A DNA stretch of 64,000 nucleotides, taken from assembly GCA_029946065.1 (NCBI GenBank), contig JAQSDU010000020.1, positions 354,368 to 418,367 on the forward strand, written 5' to 3'. The position numbers were made by a program, and so were the translations under genes. How positions within the stretch are numbered: the first letter of the stretch is position 1; every line of letters begins with the position of its first letter. This document shows positions 26,209 to 34,760 of the stretch, in pieces. Source of the stretch: Flavobacterium sp. (GTDB lineage Bacteria > Bacteroidota > Bacteroidia > Flavobacteriales > Flavobacteriaceae). The notes under the pieces are model-generated. The model saw nothing but the letters and a program-made list of their open reading frames with translations. It did not search any database and was not told the DNA's origin.

Positions 26209-27105
26209 TTACTTCTTCGTCACATCCCGAAACACCGCTTCCAGATTTTTATTTTTCTGATTCAGTTGTAAGGTACGCAGTCCATTGGCCTGAGCGAAAT
26301 CAAAAACCGCCGGGCGCATGTCTTTGTCTGTCGTAAAAGTAAGTTCCCACGTCATATCGTGGATGTTTTTATAAGAAGTCAATTGCGGAATTGTTGAAAT
26401 TAATTGTTCTTCGACCTTAAAATCAAATTCTACTTCAACGACTTGAGTTTTTTCTTCTTTCAGGTTGTCGAGTTTTTTGTCAGTAACAATTTTTCCATTG
26501 TTGATGATGATTACGCGATCGCAAATTGCTTCCACTTCCTGCATAATATGCGTAGAAAGAAAAACAGTTTTATCTTTTCCGACGTTTTTGATCACATTTC
26601 TGATTTCAACCAACTGGTTCGGGTCTAATCCGGTGGTCGGTTCATCTAAAATCAAAACATCGGGATTGTGCAAAAGGGCATTGGCGAGTCCGACACGCTG
26701 GCGGTAACCTTTCGATAATTGCCCGATTTTTTTGTGGCTTTCGGCCGTCAATCCGGTGAGTATGATGACTTCTTCAATGCGCGATTTGGCTACATTATAT
26801 ACATCTGCATTAAAAGACAAATATTCACGTACATATAAATCAAGGTAAAGCGGATTGTGTTCCGGCAAATAACCAACCGATTTTTGTACGGCTTTTTGTT
26901 GTGTATTCACGTCGTTTCCGTTAACCGCAGCCGTTCCTTCATCTGCATTGATGTAGGTCGTCAGAATTTTCATCAATGTCGATTTTCCGGCACCATTCGG
27001 ACCTAAAAAACCCACAATCTCACCTTTTTTTACAGAAAATGAAATGTTATCAAGCGCTTTTTGAGCACCATAACTTTTGGAAATATTACTGACTTCGATT
27101 GACAT
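26209..27105 (-). CDS. gldA: Gliding-motility-type ABC transporter ATPase GldA
   Basis: A 298-residue ABC ATPase. Walker A is GPNGAGKST at about 35-43, the signature is LSKGYRQRVGLANAL, Walker B is VLILDEP, and the switch histidine lies in STHIM. Sequence and length fit GldA of Flavobacterium, the ATPase that works with GldF and GldG and is needed for gliding or adhesin handling in some species. gldF/gldG are not in this window, as is usual since gldA is commonly unlinked. A generic ABC-2 type exporter ATPase is the alternative. Confidence 0.8.
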   Translation of the reverse strand: MSIEVSNISKSYGAQKALDNISFSVKKGEIVGFLGPNGAGKSTLMKILTTYINADEGTAAVNGNDVNTQQKAVQKSVGYLPEHNPLYLDLYVREYLSFNADVYNVAKSRIEEVIILTGLTAESHKKIGQLSKGYRQRVGLANALLHNPDVLILDEPTTGLDPNQLVEIRNVIKNVGKDKTVFLSTHIMQEVEAICDRVIIINNGKIVTDKKLDNLKEEKTQVVEVEFDFKVEEQLISTIPQLTSYKNIHDMTWELTFTTDKDMRPAVFDFAQANGLRTLQLNQKNKNLEAVFRDVTKK

Positions 27106-27318
27106 ACAAATAGATTTGGAACAAAAATAGCAAATTTATGTTGGGAAACCATTCCACAACCTTCAAACTCCAATCAGAAAAGATTATTGCGATAAATTTT
27201 ACTGATAACCAGTCTATTGACTTTTAATTAACGTTATTGCTGTGTTAAAATTGAGAATTGTAGGAATTATCGGCATCGTTGTTGCGTGGTTGCAACCAAA
27301 CTTTAAACATATATAACC

Positions 27319-27942
27319 ATGAAATCGAAGATTCTCGAAAACAAGAAAAACAATTTTTCAAGATTGAGCAAAAAAATTATCTTAATCATCATGTTATCGA
27401 TTGCAGGTTATGCCAATGCGCAAAAAGGCACTTATCTGGTAATGGGTACTGTGGGTTTCAATACCAACAAAATAGAAAATGGGACGGTCGAAAGTAAATC
27501 AACGACTTTTAGTCTTGAGCCCAAAGTAGGTTACCAATTTACAGACCATTGGACATTAGGTCTGGCAGCGTCATACAGCCACAACACCAATGATAACAGC
27601 AGCGGAACAAACAATGAAGCCAAAACAAGGGTTTATTCAGCCGGCGTTTTTGCGCGTTATACGCAACCATTGACTGAAATGTTTTCTGTTTACGGCGATT
27701 TGACGACGTCTTTTAACAACACTAAAACGAAATACGCCGCTACCGGAAATGATTATACCTTAAACGGATTTGGGTTAAATTTTACACCGGCGATTTACAT
27801 GAATCTAAAAAACAACTTCGGGCTTAATTTTGGGTTTGGCGGCTTGAATTACGGGCACAGTTCAGGAGATGGAGATACAACAAGCGGTTTTAATGTTGAC
27901 TTCGGTAGCAGTTTTACTATGGGAGTTTCAAAAAATTTCTAA
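27319..27942 (+). CDS. Small outer membrane beta-barrel protein
   Basis: A 207-residue protein with an unusually long, Lys-rich signal sequence ending in GYANAQ. Eight or so amphipathic strands follow, for example LEPKVGYQFTDHWTLGLAAS and VFARYTQPLTEMFSVYGDL. It ends in MGVSKNF, a terminal Phe as expected for the barrel assembly signal. It fits the OMP_b-brl/opacity-like family. No ligand is known. It is a single gene in a spacer between gldA and the aromatic operon. The 213-bp region before it holds nothing recognised besides the short palindrome GGTTGCAACC. Confidence 0.75.
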   Translation: MKSKILENKKNNFSRLSKKIILIIMLSIAGYANAQKGTYLVMGTVGFNTNKIENGTVESKSTTFSLEPKVGYQFTDHWTLGLAASYSHNTNDNSSGTNNEAKTRVYSAGVFARYTQPLTEMFSVYGDLTTSFNNTKTKYAATGNDYTLNGFGLNFTPAIYMNLKNNFGLNFGFGGLNYGHSSGDGDTTSGFNVDFGSSFTMGVSKNF

Positions 27943-27984
27943 TATTCTTGCGATAATCATAAAAATTCGAAAAAAATAAAATCT

Positions 27985-28018
27985 TTTGTAAAACCGAAAA
28001 CAAAATTTTCTATTTTAG
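27985..28018 (+). promoter_or_regulatory. Candidate promoter of the aromatic operon leader
   Basis: TTTG (27985-27988) and TATTTTAG (28011-28018) are 22 bases apart, near the -33/-7 consensus. The leader ATG follows 18 bases later. Confidence 0.55.
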
Positions 28019-28036
28019 CCAATAACAAAAGACAAA

Positions 28037-28117
28037 ATGAACAACAACAGTTTTTATTATAGCAACTCTTTTTATTTCTTCTGGAACGAAGAACGGGATT
28101 GCTGTATTGTTATTTGA
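28037..28117 (+). CDS. Phe/Tyr/Trp leader peptide of the aromatic operon
   Basis: A 26-codon ORF beginning MNNNSFYYSNSFYFFW. Between codons 6 and 16 it has four Phe, three Tyr and one Trp. The run ends at 28084, and ten bases later CGGGATT (28094-28100), still in the ORF, is perfectly complementary to AATCCCG in the 5' arm of the terminator at 28144. Stalling at aromatic codons would free this strand and prevent termination. The downstream genes make phenylalanine and its precursors, so product and codon content agree. Translation is inferred. Confidence 0.88.
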   Translation: MNNNSFYYSNSFYFFWNEERDCCIVI

Positions 28118-28143
28118 TAGGTTATTAATTCAAAATATACACA

Positions 28144-28172
28144 AATCCCGATGCAAATCGGGATTTTTTTTT
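28144..28172 (+). terminator. Attenuator terminator of the aromatic operon
   Basis: AATCCCGAT (28144-28152), loop GCAA, and ATCGGGATT (28157-28165) followed by a T-run. It lies between the leader ORF and pheA, and its 5' arm has a competing partner in the leader. Confidence 0.93.
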
Positions 28173-28178
28173 GCGCAT

Positions 28179-29006
28179 ATGGAGACAAAAATTGCAATTC
28201 AGGGCATCAAAGGCTCTTTTCATCATCAGGTTTCGAAGGAATTTTTTAACGAAGATTTTCCGCTCGACGAATGCATGTCGTTTGAACTTTTGGTAAAAAG
28301 CCTCAAAGAAAACAAGACACAGAAAGGCGTAATGGCGTTGGAAAATTCCATCGCTGGTTCAATAATTCCGAATTACGCACTAATCGACAACAATAATTTG
28401 CACATTATTGGCGAGCATTATTTAGATATTCACATGAATTTAATGGCGCTCAAAGGCCAGAAAATCGAAGACATCATGGAAGTGCACTCGCATCCGATTG
28501 CGTTGTTGCAATGCGCGGTTTTCTTTAATCAATATCCGCACATCAAAATTGTAGAAAGTGGAGATACGGCTGAAACAGCAAAGCGAATTCAGGAGCAACA
28601 ACTAATGAGAATTGCAGCCGTTGCAAGTCCGATTGCCGCAACTTTATATAATTTGGAAATTCTTGCTGCTGGCATTCACACCGTAAAAAGCAACAAGACG
28701 CGTTTTGTTATCGTGAAAACCCAGAATAAGGAAATCCCAAAGGAGGAAATCAACAAAGCTTCTGTGAAATTCGAACTCGATGATACCGCCGGAAGTCTTG
28801 CTACAGTTTTAAATGTAATGAACAATTGCAAACTCAATCTGACCAAAATACAGTCGATGCCGATTATAGAAACGCCATTCCAATACTCGTTTTTTGTCGA
28901 TGTTGTTTTTGAAAAATACAAACACTACGAAAAAGCCAAAAAAATCCTCGAATTGATGACAACGCATTTCAAGGTTTTGGGCGAATATAAAAAAGGACAG
29001 CAATGA
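28179..29006 (+). CDS. pheA: Prephenate dehydratase
   Basis: A 275-residue enzyme converting prephenate to phenylpyruvate. The catalytic domain is at about 1-180 (IQGIKGSFHHQ at the start, then VMALENSIAGSI and TRFVIV near its end), and an ACT regulatory domain follows at about 195-270. In the ACT domain the usual ESRP Phe-binding motif reads QSMP (TKIQSMPI), and GALV reads GSLA, so allosteric feedback may be altered. The start at 28179 was chosen because upstream in-frame codons overlap the attenuator terminator. The stop codon overlaps the next ATG (ATGA). Confidence 0.93.
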   Translation: METKIAIQGIKGSFHHQVSKEFFNEDFPLDECMSFELLVKSLKENKTQKGVMALENSIAGSIIPNYALIDNNNLHIIGEHYLDIHMNLMALKGQKIEDIMEVHSHPIALLQCAVFFNQYPHIKIVESGDTAETAKRIQEQQLMRIAAVASPIAATLYNLEILAAGIHTVKSNKTRFVIVKTQNKEIPKEEINKASVKFELDDTAGSLATVLNVMNNCKLNLTKIQSMPIIETPFQYSFFVDVVFEKYKHYEKAKKILELMTTHFKVLGEYKKGQQ

Positions 29007-30148
29007 TTGCAATAGCCAACAGGTTAAATACCGTCGAAGAATATTATTTTTCTTCAAAATTAAGGGAAGTTCGCGAATTGATTGCTGCCGGAAAACCTAT
29101 TATCAATATGGGCATCGGCAGTCCAGATTTAAAGCCGTCGCAAGCTGTCATTAAAGCGATTCAAAACGCGATGCACGATGAAAATGCGCACCAATATCAA
29201 AGTTACCAAGGTTTGCCGGAACTGCGCAAAGCAATGGCCGATTTTTACATAAATCAATTTAGCGTCAGCCTGAATCCGAATTTCGAAATCCTACCTTTAA
29301 TGGGCTCGAAAGAAGGTATCATGCACATTTCGCTGGCTTTTTTAAATGAAGGCGATGCTGTTTTGGTTCCAAATCCAGGATATCCGACTTATACTTCCGT
29401 AACGAATCTTGTTGGCGCACAACCGATTTTTTACGATTTAACGGAAAACAATAATTGGGAACCAGATTTTGAAGCACTTGAAAGCCTTGATTTATCAAAA
29501 GTAAAGCTGATGTGGGTCAATTATCCACACATGCCGACCGGTGCGACCGGAAGCTTGCAATTGTTTGAAAAGTTAGTGACTTTCGCCGAAAAGCACCGAA
29601 TTTTATTGGTCAACGACAATCCGTATAGTTTTGTACTTAACGACAATCCGATTTCGATTCTGCAGATTCCAAATGCTAAAAATGTGGTTCTGGAACTAAA
29701 TTCTTTGAGCAAGACTTTCAATATGTCGGGCTGGCGCGTTGGCATGGTTTCTGGGAATTCAGACTTGATCAATGCCGTTTTAAAAGTAAAAAGCAACATG
29801 GATAGCGGGATGTTTTATGGTATTCAAAAAGGTGCTATAGAAGCTTTTAAATCTGACAAATCTTGGTTTATAGCGCAGAATGAAATTTATAAAAAAAGAC
29901 GCGATTTGGTATTTCAGCTTGCGGATAAACTCGAATGCACTTATGATAAAAATACAGCAGGAATGTTCGTTTGGGCGAAACTACCCGAATCGATAACTGA
30001 TGCCGAAGCTTTCGTTGATAAATTACTTTATGAAAAGGATTTGTTCATTACGCCGGGAACGATTTTTGGTAGCAACGGAGCTGGATATATTCGGTTTTCA
30101 CTTTGCATTTCTGAAGAGAATATTCTTAAGGCACTTGAAAGATTTTGA
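29003..30148 (+). CDS. Class I/II aminotransferase of the aromatic operon
   Basis: A 381-residue PLP aminotransferase, fold type I. The Schiff-base lysine lies in ELNSLSKTFNMSGWRVGM; NPGYPTY and NDNPYSF match the cofactor-binding regions. It overlaps pheA by four bases and is thus translationally coupled. From context it probably transaminates phenylpyruvate and 4-hydroxyphenylpyruvate (or prephenate) in the last step to Phe and Tyr; the sequence alone does not prove the substrate. The 177-base gap after it contains no recognisable gene. Confidence 0.85.
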   Translation: MIAIANRLNTVEEYYFSSKLREVRELIAAGKPIINMGIGSPDLKPSQAVIKAIQNAMHDENAHQYQSYQGLPELRKAMADFYINQFSVSLNPNFEILPLMGSKEGIMHISLAFLNEGDAVLVPNPGYPTYTSVTNLVGAQPIFYDLTENNNWEPDFEALESLDLSKVKLMWVNYPHMPTGATGSLQLFEKLVTFAEKHRILLVNDNPYSFVLNDNPISILQIPNAKNVVLELNSLSKTFNMSGWRVGMVSGNSDLINAVLKVKSNMDSGMFYGIQKGAIEAFKSDKSWFIAQNEIYKKRRDLVFQLADKLECTYDKNTAGMFVWAKLPESITDAEAFVDKLLYEKDLFITPGTIFGSNGAGYIRFSLCISEENILKALERF

Positions 30149-30325
30149 AAAATTTGAATACGGATGATTGGGGTTTTCACTAATGGTCGTTGATCTTTCA
30201 AAGTATAAATGACTATGTAAAAGGATTCAATACAAAATATATTAATTCGCGACTATCGGCGAAAATCCGCTTTTAAATCTGCGTTCCAAAAAAACAATAA
30301 CTAATTTTACACAACATAAAGACAC

Positions 30326-31408
30326 ATGGAAAATAATAAAGATTTAGGACAATGGCTCGAAGATTTTAAACTCGATCATCCATTAGTAATTGCTGGCCCA
30401 TGCAGTGCCGAAACAGAAGACCAAGTTTTAAAAATAGCACACGAATTAAAAAATTCTGATGTCAGTATCTTTCGTGCCGGTATTTGGAAACCAAGAACGC
30501 GCCCGGGTGGATTTGAAGGCGTTGGTGCCATCGGATTAAAATGGCTTCAAAAAGCAAAAGCCGAAACGGGATTGTTAATGGCTATTGAAGTCGCCAATGC
30601 CACACACGTAAAACTGGCACTCGAACACGACATCGACGTTTTGTGGATTGGTGCCAGAACAACTGTAAATCCATTTGCGGTTCAGGAAATCGCCGATGCA
30701 CTTCAAAATACCGATAAAATTGTTTTGGTAAAAAATCCAGTAAATCCCGATTTAGCATTGTGGATTGGCGCTGTTGAAAGGCTTTATAATGCCGGCATCA
30801 AAAAATTAGGTGTTATTCATCGGGGCTTTTCTACATACGAAAAAACAAAATACCGCAACATTCCGGAATGGCAGATTGCGATTGAATTGCAAAGTCGTTT
30901 TCCGGATTTACCGCTGATTATCGACCCATCACACATCACCGGAAAGCGTGACATGATTCAGGAAGTGGCACAACAAGCACTTGATTTGAATTATGACGGC
31001 ATGATTATAGAAACGCACAATGACCCGGATAACGCCTGGAGTGATGCCGCGCAACAAGTGACGCCAACAGTTTTAAAACAAATTTTCCGAGACCTTCGTA
31101 TCCGTCAAATCACTACCGAAGAGAACGATTACAATACTGAAATGATAAAATTGCGCGCCAACATTGATATTGCCGATGCTAAATTGTTGGAGATTTTAGG
31201 CAGTCGGATGAAAGTTGCCGAGCAAATCGGTGCTTTAAAGAAAGCCAATAATGTCGCAGTTTTGCAAAACAAACGTTGGAATGAAATCTTAGGAAAGATG
31301 ATTCTCGACGGTGAGCAAAAAGGATTGAGCGAAGAATTTGTATTGCGTTTGTTCAAAGCCATTCATGAAGAAAGTATTTCACATCAGCAGAAAATCATTA
31401 ATAGTTAA
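30326..31408 (+). CDS. Bifunctional DAHP synthase / chorismate mutase
   Basis: A 360-residue fusion. The N-terminal part (about 10-260) is a type I-beta DAHP synthase (VIAGPCSAET, FRAGIWKPRTRPGGFEG, IIDPSHITGKRD), which condenses PEP and erythrose-4-phosphate. The C-terminal part (about 272-355) is an AroQ-class chorismate mutase helix bundle (LRANIDIADAKLLEILGSRM). The fusion controls entry to the shikimate pathway and the branch to prephenate, and is common in Bacteroidetes. It is probably under the same leader-peptide attenuator as pheA. A tyrA (prephenate dehydrogenase) is not present in the cluster. Confidence 0.95.
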   Translation: MENNKDLGQWLEDFKLDHPLVIAGPCSAETEDQVLKIAHELKNSDVSIFRAGIWKPRTRPGGFEGVGAIGLKWLQKAKAETGLLMAIEVANATHVKLALEHDIDVLWIGARTTVNPFAVQEIADALQNTDKIVLVKNPVNPDLALWIGAVERLYNAGIKKLGVIHRGFSTYEKTKYRNIPEWQIAIELQSRFPDLPLIIDPSHITGKRDMIQEVAQQALDLNYDGMIIETHNDPDNAWSDAAQQVTPTVLKQIFRDLRIRQITTEENDYNTEMIKLRANIDIADAKLLEILGSRMKVAEQIGALKKANNVAVLQNKRWNEILGKMILDGEQKGLSEEFVLRLFKAIHEESISHQQKIINS

Positions 31409-31511
31409 ATTTTTATTTTTTTGTCAGATTTATATGATTTTATAGTTGCTTTTAATGATGTTTTTTGTAACATCGCAACAATTATATAAACTATCAAAAC
31501 CAAGCAAAAAA

Positions 31512-33161
31512 ATGAAAAGAATTTGTTTAATGTTCTTTCTTTTTCTGGGTCTTTTCGCGGGGGCACAGACTAAGATAGACAAACTTTCTATGACTTATGG
31601 TCAAGAAATTACTGATGATAAAGGCAAGATCATCAAAATTATCGGCGAAGCAAATGGCAAAATTTACACGCTGGTTTTAAAAGGAAAATCGGATTATTTT
31701 TTGAAGATTTTCGATTCAAAAGAAATGAAACTTTTAACAAGTGCTCCAATCATTCTTCCGGAAATAAAAGACAAAGATGTTGATTTTGAGGAAGTTTTCT
31801 TGCTAAATGACAAGTTGTACGTTATCGGCAGCGTTTACCACAGAAAAGATAAGATTTATACTTTAATTGCTGTTCAAGTATCAGAGAAGGGTATTTTGAG
31901 TAAGAATTTTATAACCATGTTCGAATCGCAAGTGGCTAAAAGTTCAGATCGTGGTGCGTTTTATTTCAAACTTTCTCCAGATGAGCGCATGTTGCTTGCT
32001 ATGCACACCGCTTTGTTTGATAAGGAAGATGCGATGAAATATGAAATCAAAATGTTCGATGAAAACATGGTCGAAGCATTCAGTACAGAAGACAAGGTTT
32101 CGTATGATGATAATAAAAAAGATTACCAGTTCACGATTTCTGATTTTGAGATCAATTACAAAGACGACGTGTTTTTAGTCGTTAACGAAGGCTATCGCGA
32201 CAACAAAAAGAAAGAAAAAGTAGAAAAATTCCAGTTGCACATCTTCAAAAAAGCCAACGCCTATAAAAAGGAAGTGGTTAATATTGATGTAAAAGACAAG
32301 GAAATTATCAATTGTAAAATGCTTTCAACAAGCAAAAACACGGTACAATTGGTGGGTTTTTATTCGAGTGTAAGAGAAAGTGGTCGCGCCAACAAAGAAC
32401 TGAAAGGTATTTATAACGCAGCTATTAATCTTGCGGACAACACGACAAACAATCTCAAATTCAATGAGTTTGATTATGCAACTAAAGTAAAATTATTGGG
32501 TGAGCGACGTGCCAAAAAAGGGAAAGATGTAAAACCTTTGTACAGCATACAATCGATTATTGAGAAAGAAGACGGCGGTCTAATCGTTCTTTCAGAATAC
32601 CGAATGATTTATGTTGGACAAACACAAGGTTTTGGACCATTAGGATTTACACCGATAACATATACTGCCAATGAAGTAATTGTTACTTCGTTGAAACCCG
32701 ACGGTACACACGAATGGAGTAATGTTGTGGCGAAAGAGCAATCGGCAACAGTAACCGCAGCATCATTTAATTTGTTTGCTACGGGAAGCAGCGGTAATTT
32801 TAACGTTGCCGTTGGCTTATCAATTCCATTAGGCGTGATGGGAAAAGGTCCTGAATACTTAAGTGTTATTCCAATATATCGAAACGGACAATTGCAGGTG
32901 GTTTTTAATGATAATGCTAAAAACAAAGGCGTTACCGATATTGAAAAAATAAAATCTTTAGGCAACTACAATAACGCAATTCCAACGCTATTTACGTTTG
33001 ACGATAAAGGCAATATAACCAGAAAAGATCCGGAAGAAGTAATCAAAAACCAGTTGGTCATTCGCCCTGGTGTTTATTGCAGGAAAAACGACAGCGAATA
33101 TATTATTTATGCGTCGAGAAAATCGCAGGATAAAATTGGAAGAATGATTTTGGAAGATTAA
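31512..33161 (+). CDS. Secreted protein of unknown function
   Basis: A 549-residue protein. The chosen ATG begins a signal peptide (MKRICLMFFLFLGLFAGAQ); upstream codons of the open frame have no comparable start. The mature part is rich in beta strands and Lys/Asp turns, with repeated short motifs such as KIYTLVLKGKSDY, KLYVIGSV and VFLVVNEGY, suggesting a propeller-like or WD-like fold. No known domain or catalytic residues were recognised. It lacks a T9SS tail and a lipobox, so it is probably periplasmic. The terminator at 33178 ends its transcript. Confidence 0.7.
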   Translation: MKRICLMFFLFLGLFAGAQTKIDKLSMTYGQEITDDKGKIIKIIGEANGKIYTLVLKGKSDYFLKIFDSKEMKLLTSAPIILPEIKDKDVDFEEVFLLNDKLYVIGSVYHRKDKIYTLIAVQVSEKGILSKNFITMFESQVAKSSDRGAFYFKLSPDERMLLAMHTALFDKEDAMKYEIKMFDENMVEAFSTEDKVSYDDNKKDYQFTISDFEINYKDDVFLVVNEGYRDNKKKEKVEKFQLHIFKKANAYKKEVVNIDVKDKEIINCKMLSTSKNTVQLVGFYSSVRESGRANKELKGIYNAAINLADNTTNNLKFNEFDYATKVKLLGERRAKKGKDVKPLYSIQSIIEKEDGGLIVLSEYRMIYVGQTQGFGPLGFTPITYTANEVIVTSLKPDGTHEWSNVVAKEQSATVTAASFNLFATGSSGNFNVAVGLSIPLGVMGKGPEYLSVIPIYRNGQLQVVFNDNAKNKGVTDIEKIKSLGNYNNAIPTLFTFDDKGNITRKDPEEVIKNQLVIRPGVYCRKNDSEYIIYASRKSQDKIGRMILED

Positions 33162-33177
33162 TTTCACCTTCAATTTC

Positions 33178-33211
33178 AAAGGCTGTCCGTGAATTATGGG
33201 CAGCCTTTTTT
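33178..33211 (+). terminator. Intrinsic terminator
   Basis: AAAGGCTGTCC and GGGCAGCCTTT pair, followed by T-residues, 17 bases after the preceding stop codon. Confidence 0.85.
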
Positions 33212-33223
33212 GTTTTAAAGAAA

Positions 33224-33258
33224 TCTCGATTCTCAATTCTCGATTCTCAATGCTAAAA
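33224..33258. repeat. Five tandem 7-bp units before rsgA
   Basis: TCTCGAT, TCTCAAT, TCTCGAT, TCTCAAT and GCTAAAA are contiguous. The unit is nearly that found before metY 15 kb away. The array ends 16 bases before the rsgA ATG. Confidence 0.85.
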
Positions 33259-33274
33259 ATCGTAAATTTGCCCA

Positions 33275-34255
33275 ATGACAGGACTCGTATACAAATCTAC
33301 AGGAAGCTGGTACACCGTAAAATCTGAAGCAGGCGATTTTATGGAATGTCGTATGAAAGGAAAATTTCGTATGAAAGGAATCAAAAGTACCAACCCAATT
33401 GCGGTAGGCGATATTGTGGATTATGAATTGGATACTACTTCCGATACGGTTACCGGAACCATCCATAAAATTCACGAACGCAAGAATTATATCGTTCGTA
33501 AATCTGTCAATCTCTCCAAGCAATTGCATATCATTGCGTCCAATATCGATCAGGTTTTTTTGCTGGTAACGATCAACAATCCGCCAACGACTACCAGTTT
33601 TATCGATCGTTTTTTGGTTACCGCTGAAGCGTATGGAATCGAAGCGGTAATCGTTTTCAATAAAATTGACACTTTTGACGATGCGACGCTCGACGAACAA
33701 CTTTATTTGCAACATATTTACCAAGAAATCGGATACAAATGCCTTAGAATTTCTTCCATAGCACACAAAGGAATCGATAAATTAAAGGAATTGATGATCG
33801 GAAAAGTTAGCATGTTTTCTGGCCATTCCGGTGTTGGGAAATCGACTTTAGTAAATGCTTTAGAGCCGACACTGAATCTTAAAACCAAGAATATTTCTGA
33901 ACAAAGTAAGCAAGGACAGCATACCACAACTTTTGCCGAAATGTATGATTTGTCTTTTGATGCCAAAATTATCGATACACCCGGCATCAAAGGTTTTGGA
34001 ATTGTTGATATGCAAAAAGAAGAAGTGAGCGGTTATTTTCCCGAATTCTTCAAAAGGCAAGACCAATGCAAGTTCAACAATTGTTTGCACAAAGACGAGC
34101 CACATTGTGCGATAAAAACGGCATTGGAAAACGATGAAATCGCTTGGTCCCGTTACAGAAGCTATCTTCAAATTTTAGAAGGCGATGACGAGCATTACCG
34201 CACAGATATTCATAATGATGATAGGATTGCGAGTGATGAAACCCGGAAAAATTAA
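33275..34255 (+). CDS. rsgA: Ribosome small subunit-dependent GTPase A
   Basis: A 326-residue circularly permuted GTPase that helps 30S subunit maturation. An OB-fold domain is at the N-terminus. The GTPase motifs appear in permuted order: VFNKID (G4), then GHSGVGKSTLVNAL (G1) and DTPGIKGFG (G3). The zinc finger follows as CKFNNCLHKDEPHC. The start is fixed by family similarity (MTGLVYKSTGSWY). TAAATTTG at 33263-33270 matches a -7 box but ends only four bases before the ATG; if used, the mRNA would be leaderless. dtd follows after two bases. Confidence 0.95.
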   Translation: MTGLVYKSTGSWYTVKSEAGDFMECRMKGKFRMKGIKSTNPIAVGDIVDYELDTTSDTVTGTIHKIHERKNYIVRKSVNLSKQLHIIASNIDQVFLLVTINNPPTTTSFIDRFLVTAEAYGIEAVIVFNKIDTFDDATLDEQLYLQHIYQEIGYKCLRISSIAHKGIDKLKELMIGKVSMFSGHSGVGKSTLVNALEPTLNLKTKNISEQSKQGQHTTTFAEMYDLSFDAKIIDTPGIKGFGIVDMQKEEVSGYFPEFFKRQDQCKFNNCLHKDEPHCAIKTALENDEIAWSRYRSYLQILEGDDEHYRTDIHNDDRIASDETRKN

Positions 34256-34257
34256 TT

Positions 34258-34710
34258 ATGAAGGTCGTGTTGCAAAGAGTTACGAATGCATCAGTAACAA
34301 TTGACCAAAAAGTTGTAGCCCAAATTGGTAACGGATTGCTCATTCTTATTGGCATTGAAGCCGAAGACAATCAGGAAGATATTGACTGGCTCGCCTCCAA
34401 AATTGTAAATCTTAGGATTTTCGGTGATGAAAATGAGGTTATGAATTTATCTGTAAAGGAAATTAACGGAGAAATCATTGCAGTTAGCCAATTTACATTA
34501 CATGCCCTTACCAAAAAAGGCAATCGTCCATCCTACATAAAAGCAGCAAAACCAGACATTGCGATTCCGATTTATGAACAATTTATCCTTAAACTTGAAG
34601 CTGAATTGGGCAAAAAAATCGGGACAGGACAATTTGGCGCAGACATGAAAGTCAGCCTTTTAAATGACGGACCGGTCACGATTATCATTGATACAAAAAA
34701 TAAAATATAA
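34258..34710 (+). CDS. dtd: D-aminoacyl-tRNA deacylase
   Basis: A 150-residue DTD-family enzyme that removes D-amino acids (and glycine) from mischarged tRNA. Both hallmark motifs are visible: AVSQFTL at about 79-85 and NDGPVT near residue 138. The N-terminus MKVVLQRVTNASVTI is typical. It begins two bases after the rsgA stop codon, so the two quality-control genes form an operon. Confidence 0.95.
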   Translation: MKVVLQRVTNASVTIDQKVVAQIGNGLLILIGIEAEDNQEDIDWLASKIVNLRIFGDENEVMNLSVKEINGEIIAVSQFTLHALTKKGNRPSYIKAAKPDIAIPIYEQFILKLEAELGKKIGTGQFGADMKVSLLNDGPVTIIIDTKNKI

Positions 34711-34760
34711 ACGTTAATATTTTCTAAATATTTTCTATATTTTTGGTAAAACTTCCTTCT

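Noticed and set aside
27279..27497. 72-codon open frame overlapping the small barrel gene
   Set aside because: It is out of frame with the signal-peptide-bearing gene at 27319 and has no plausible signal or domain.
30149..30325. Remnant of a tyrA pseudogene
   Set aside because: Translation in all frames gives no dehydrogenase motif that I can recognise; a relic cannot be supported.
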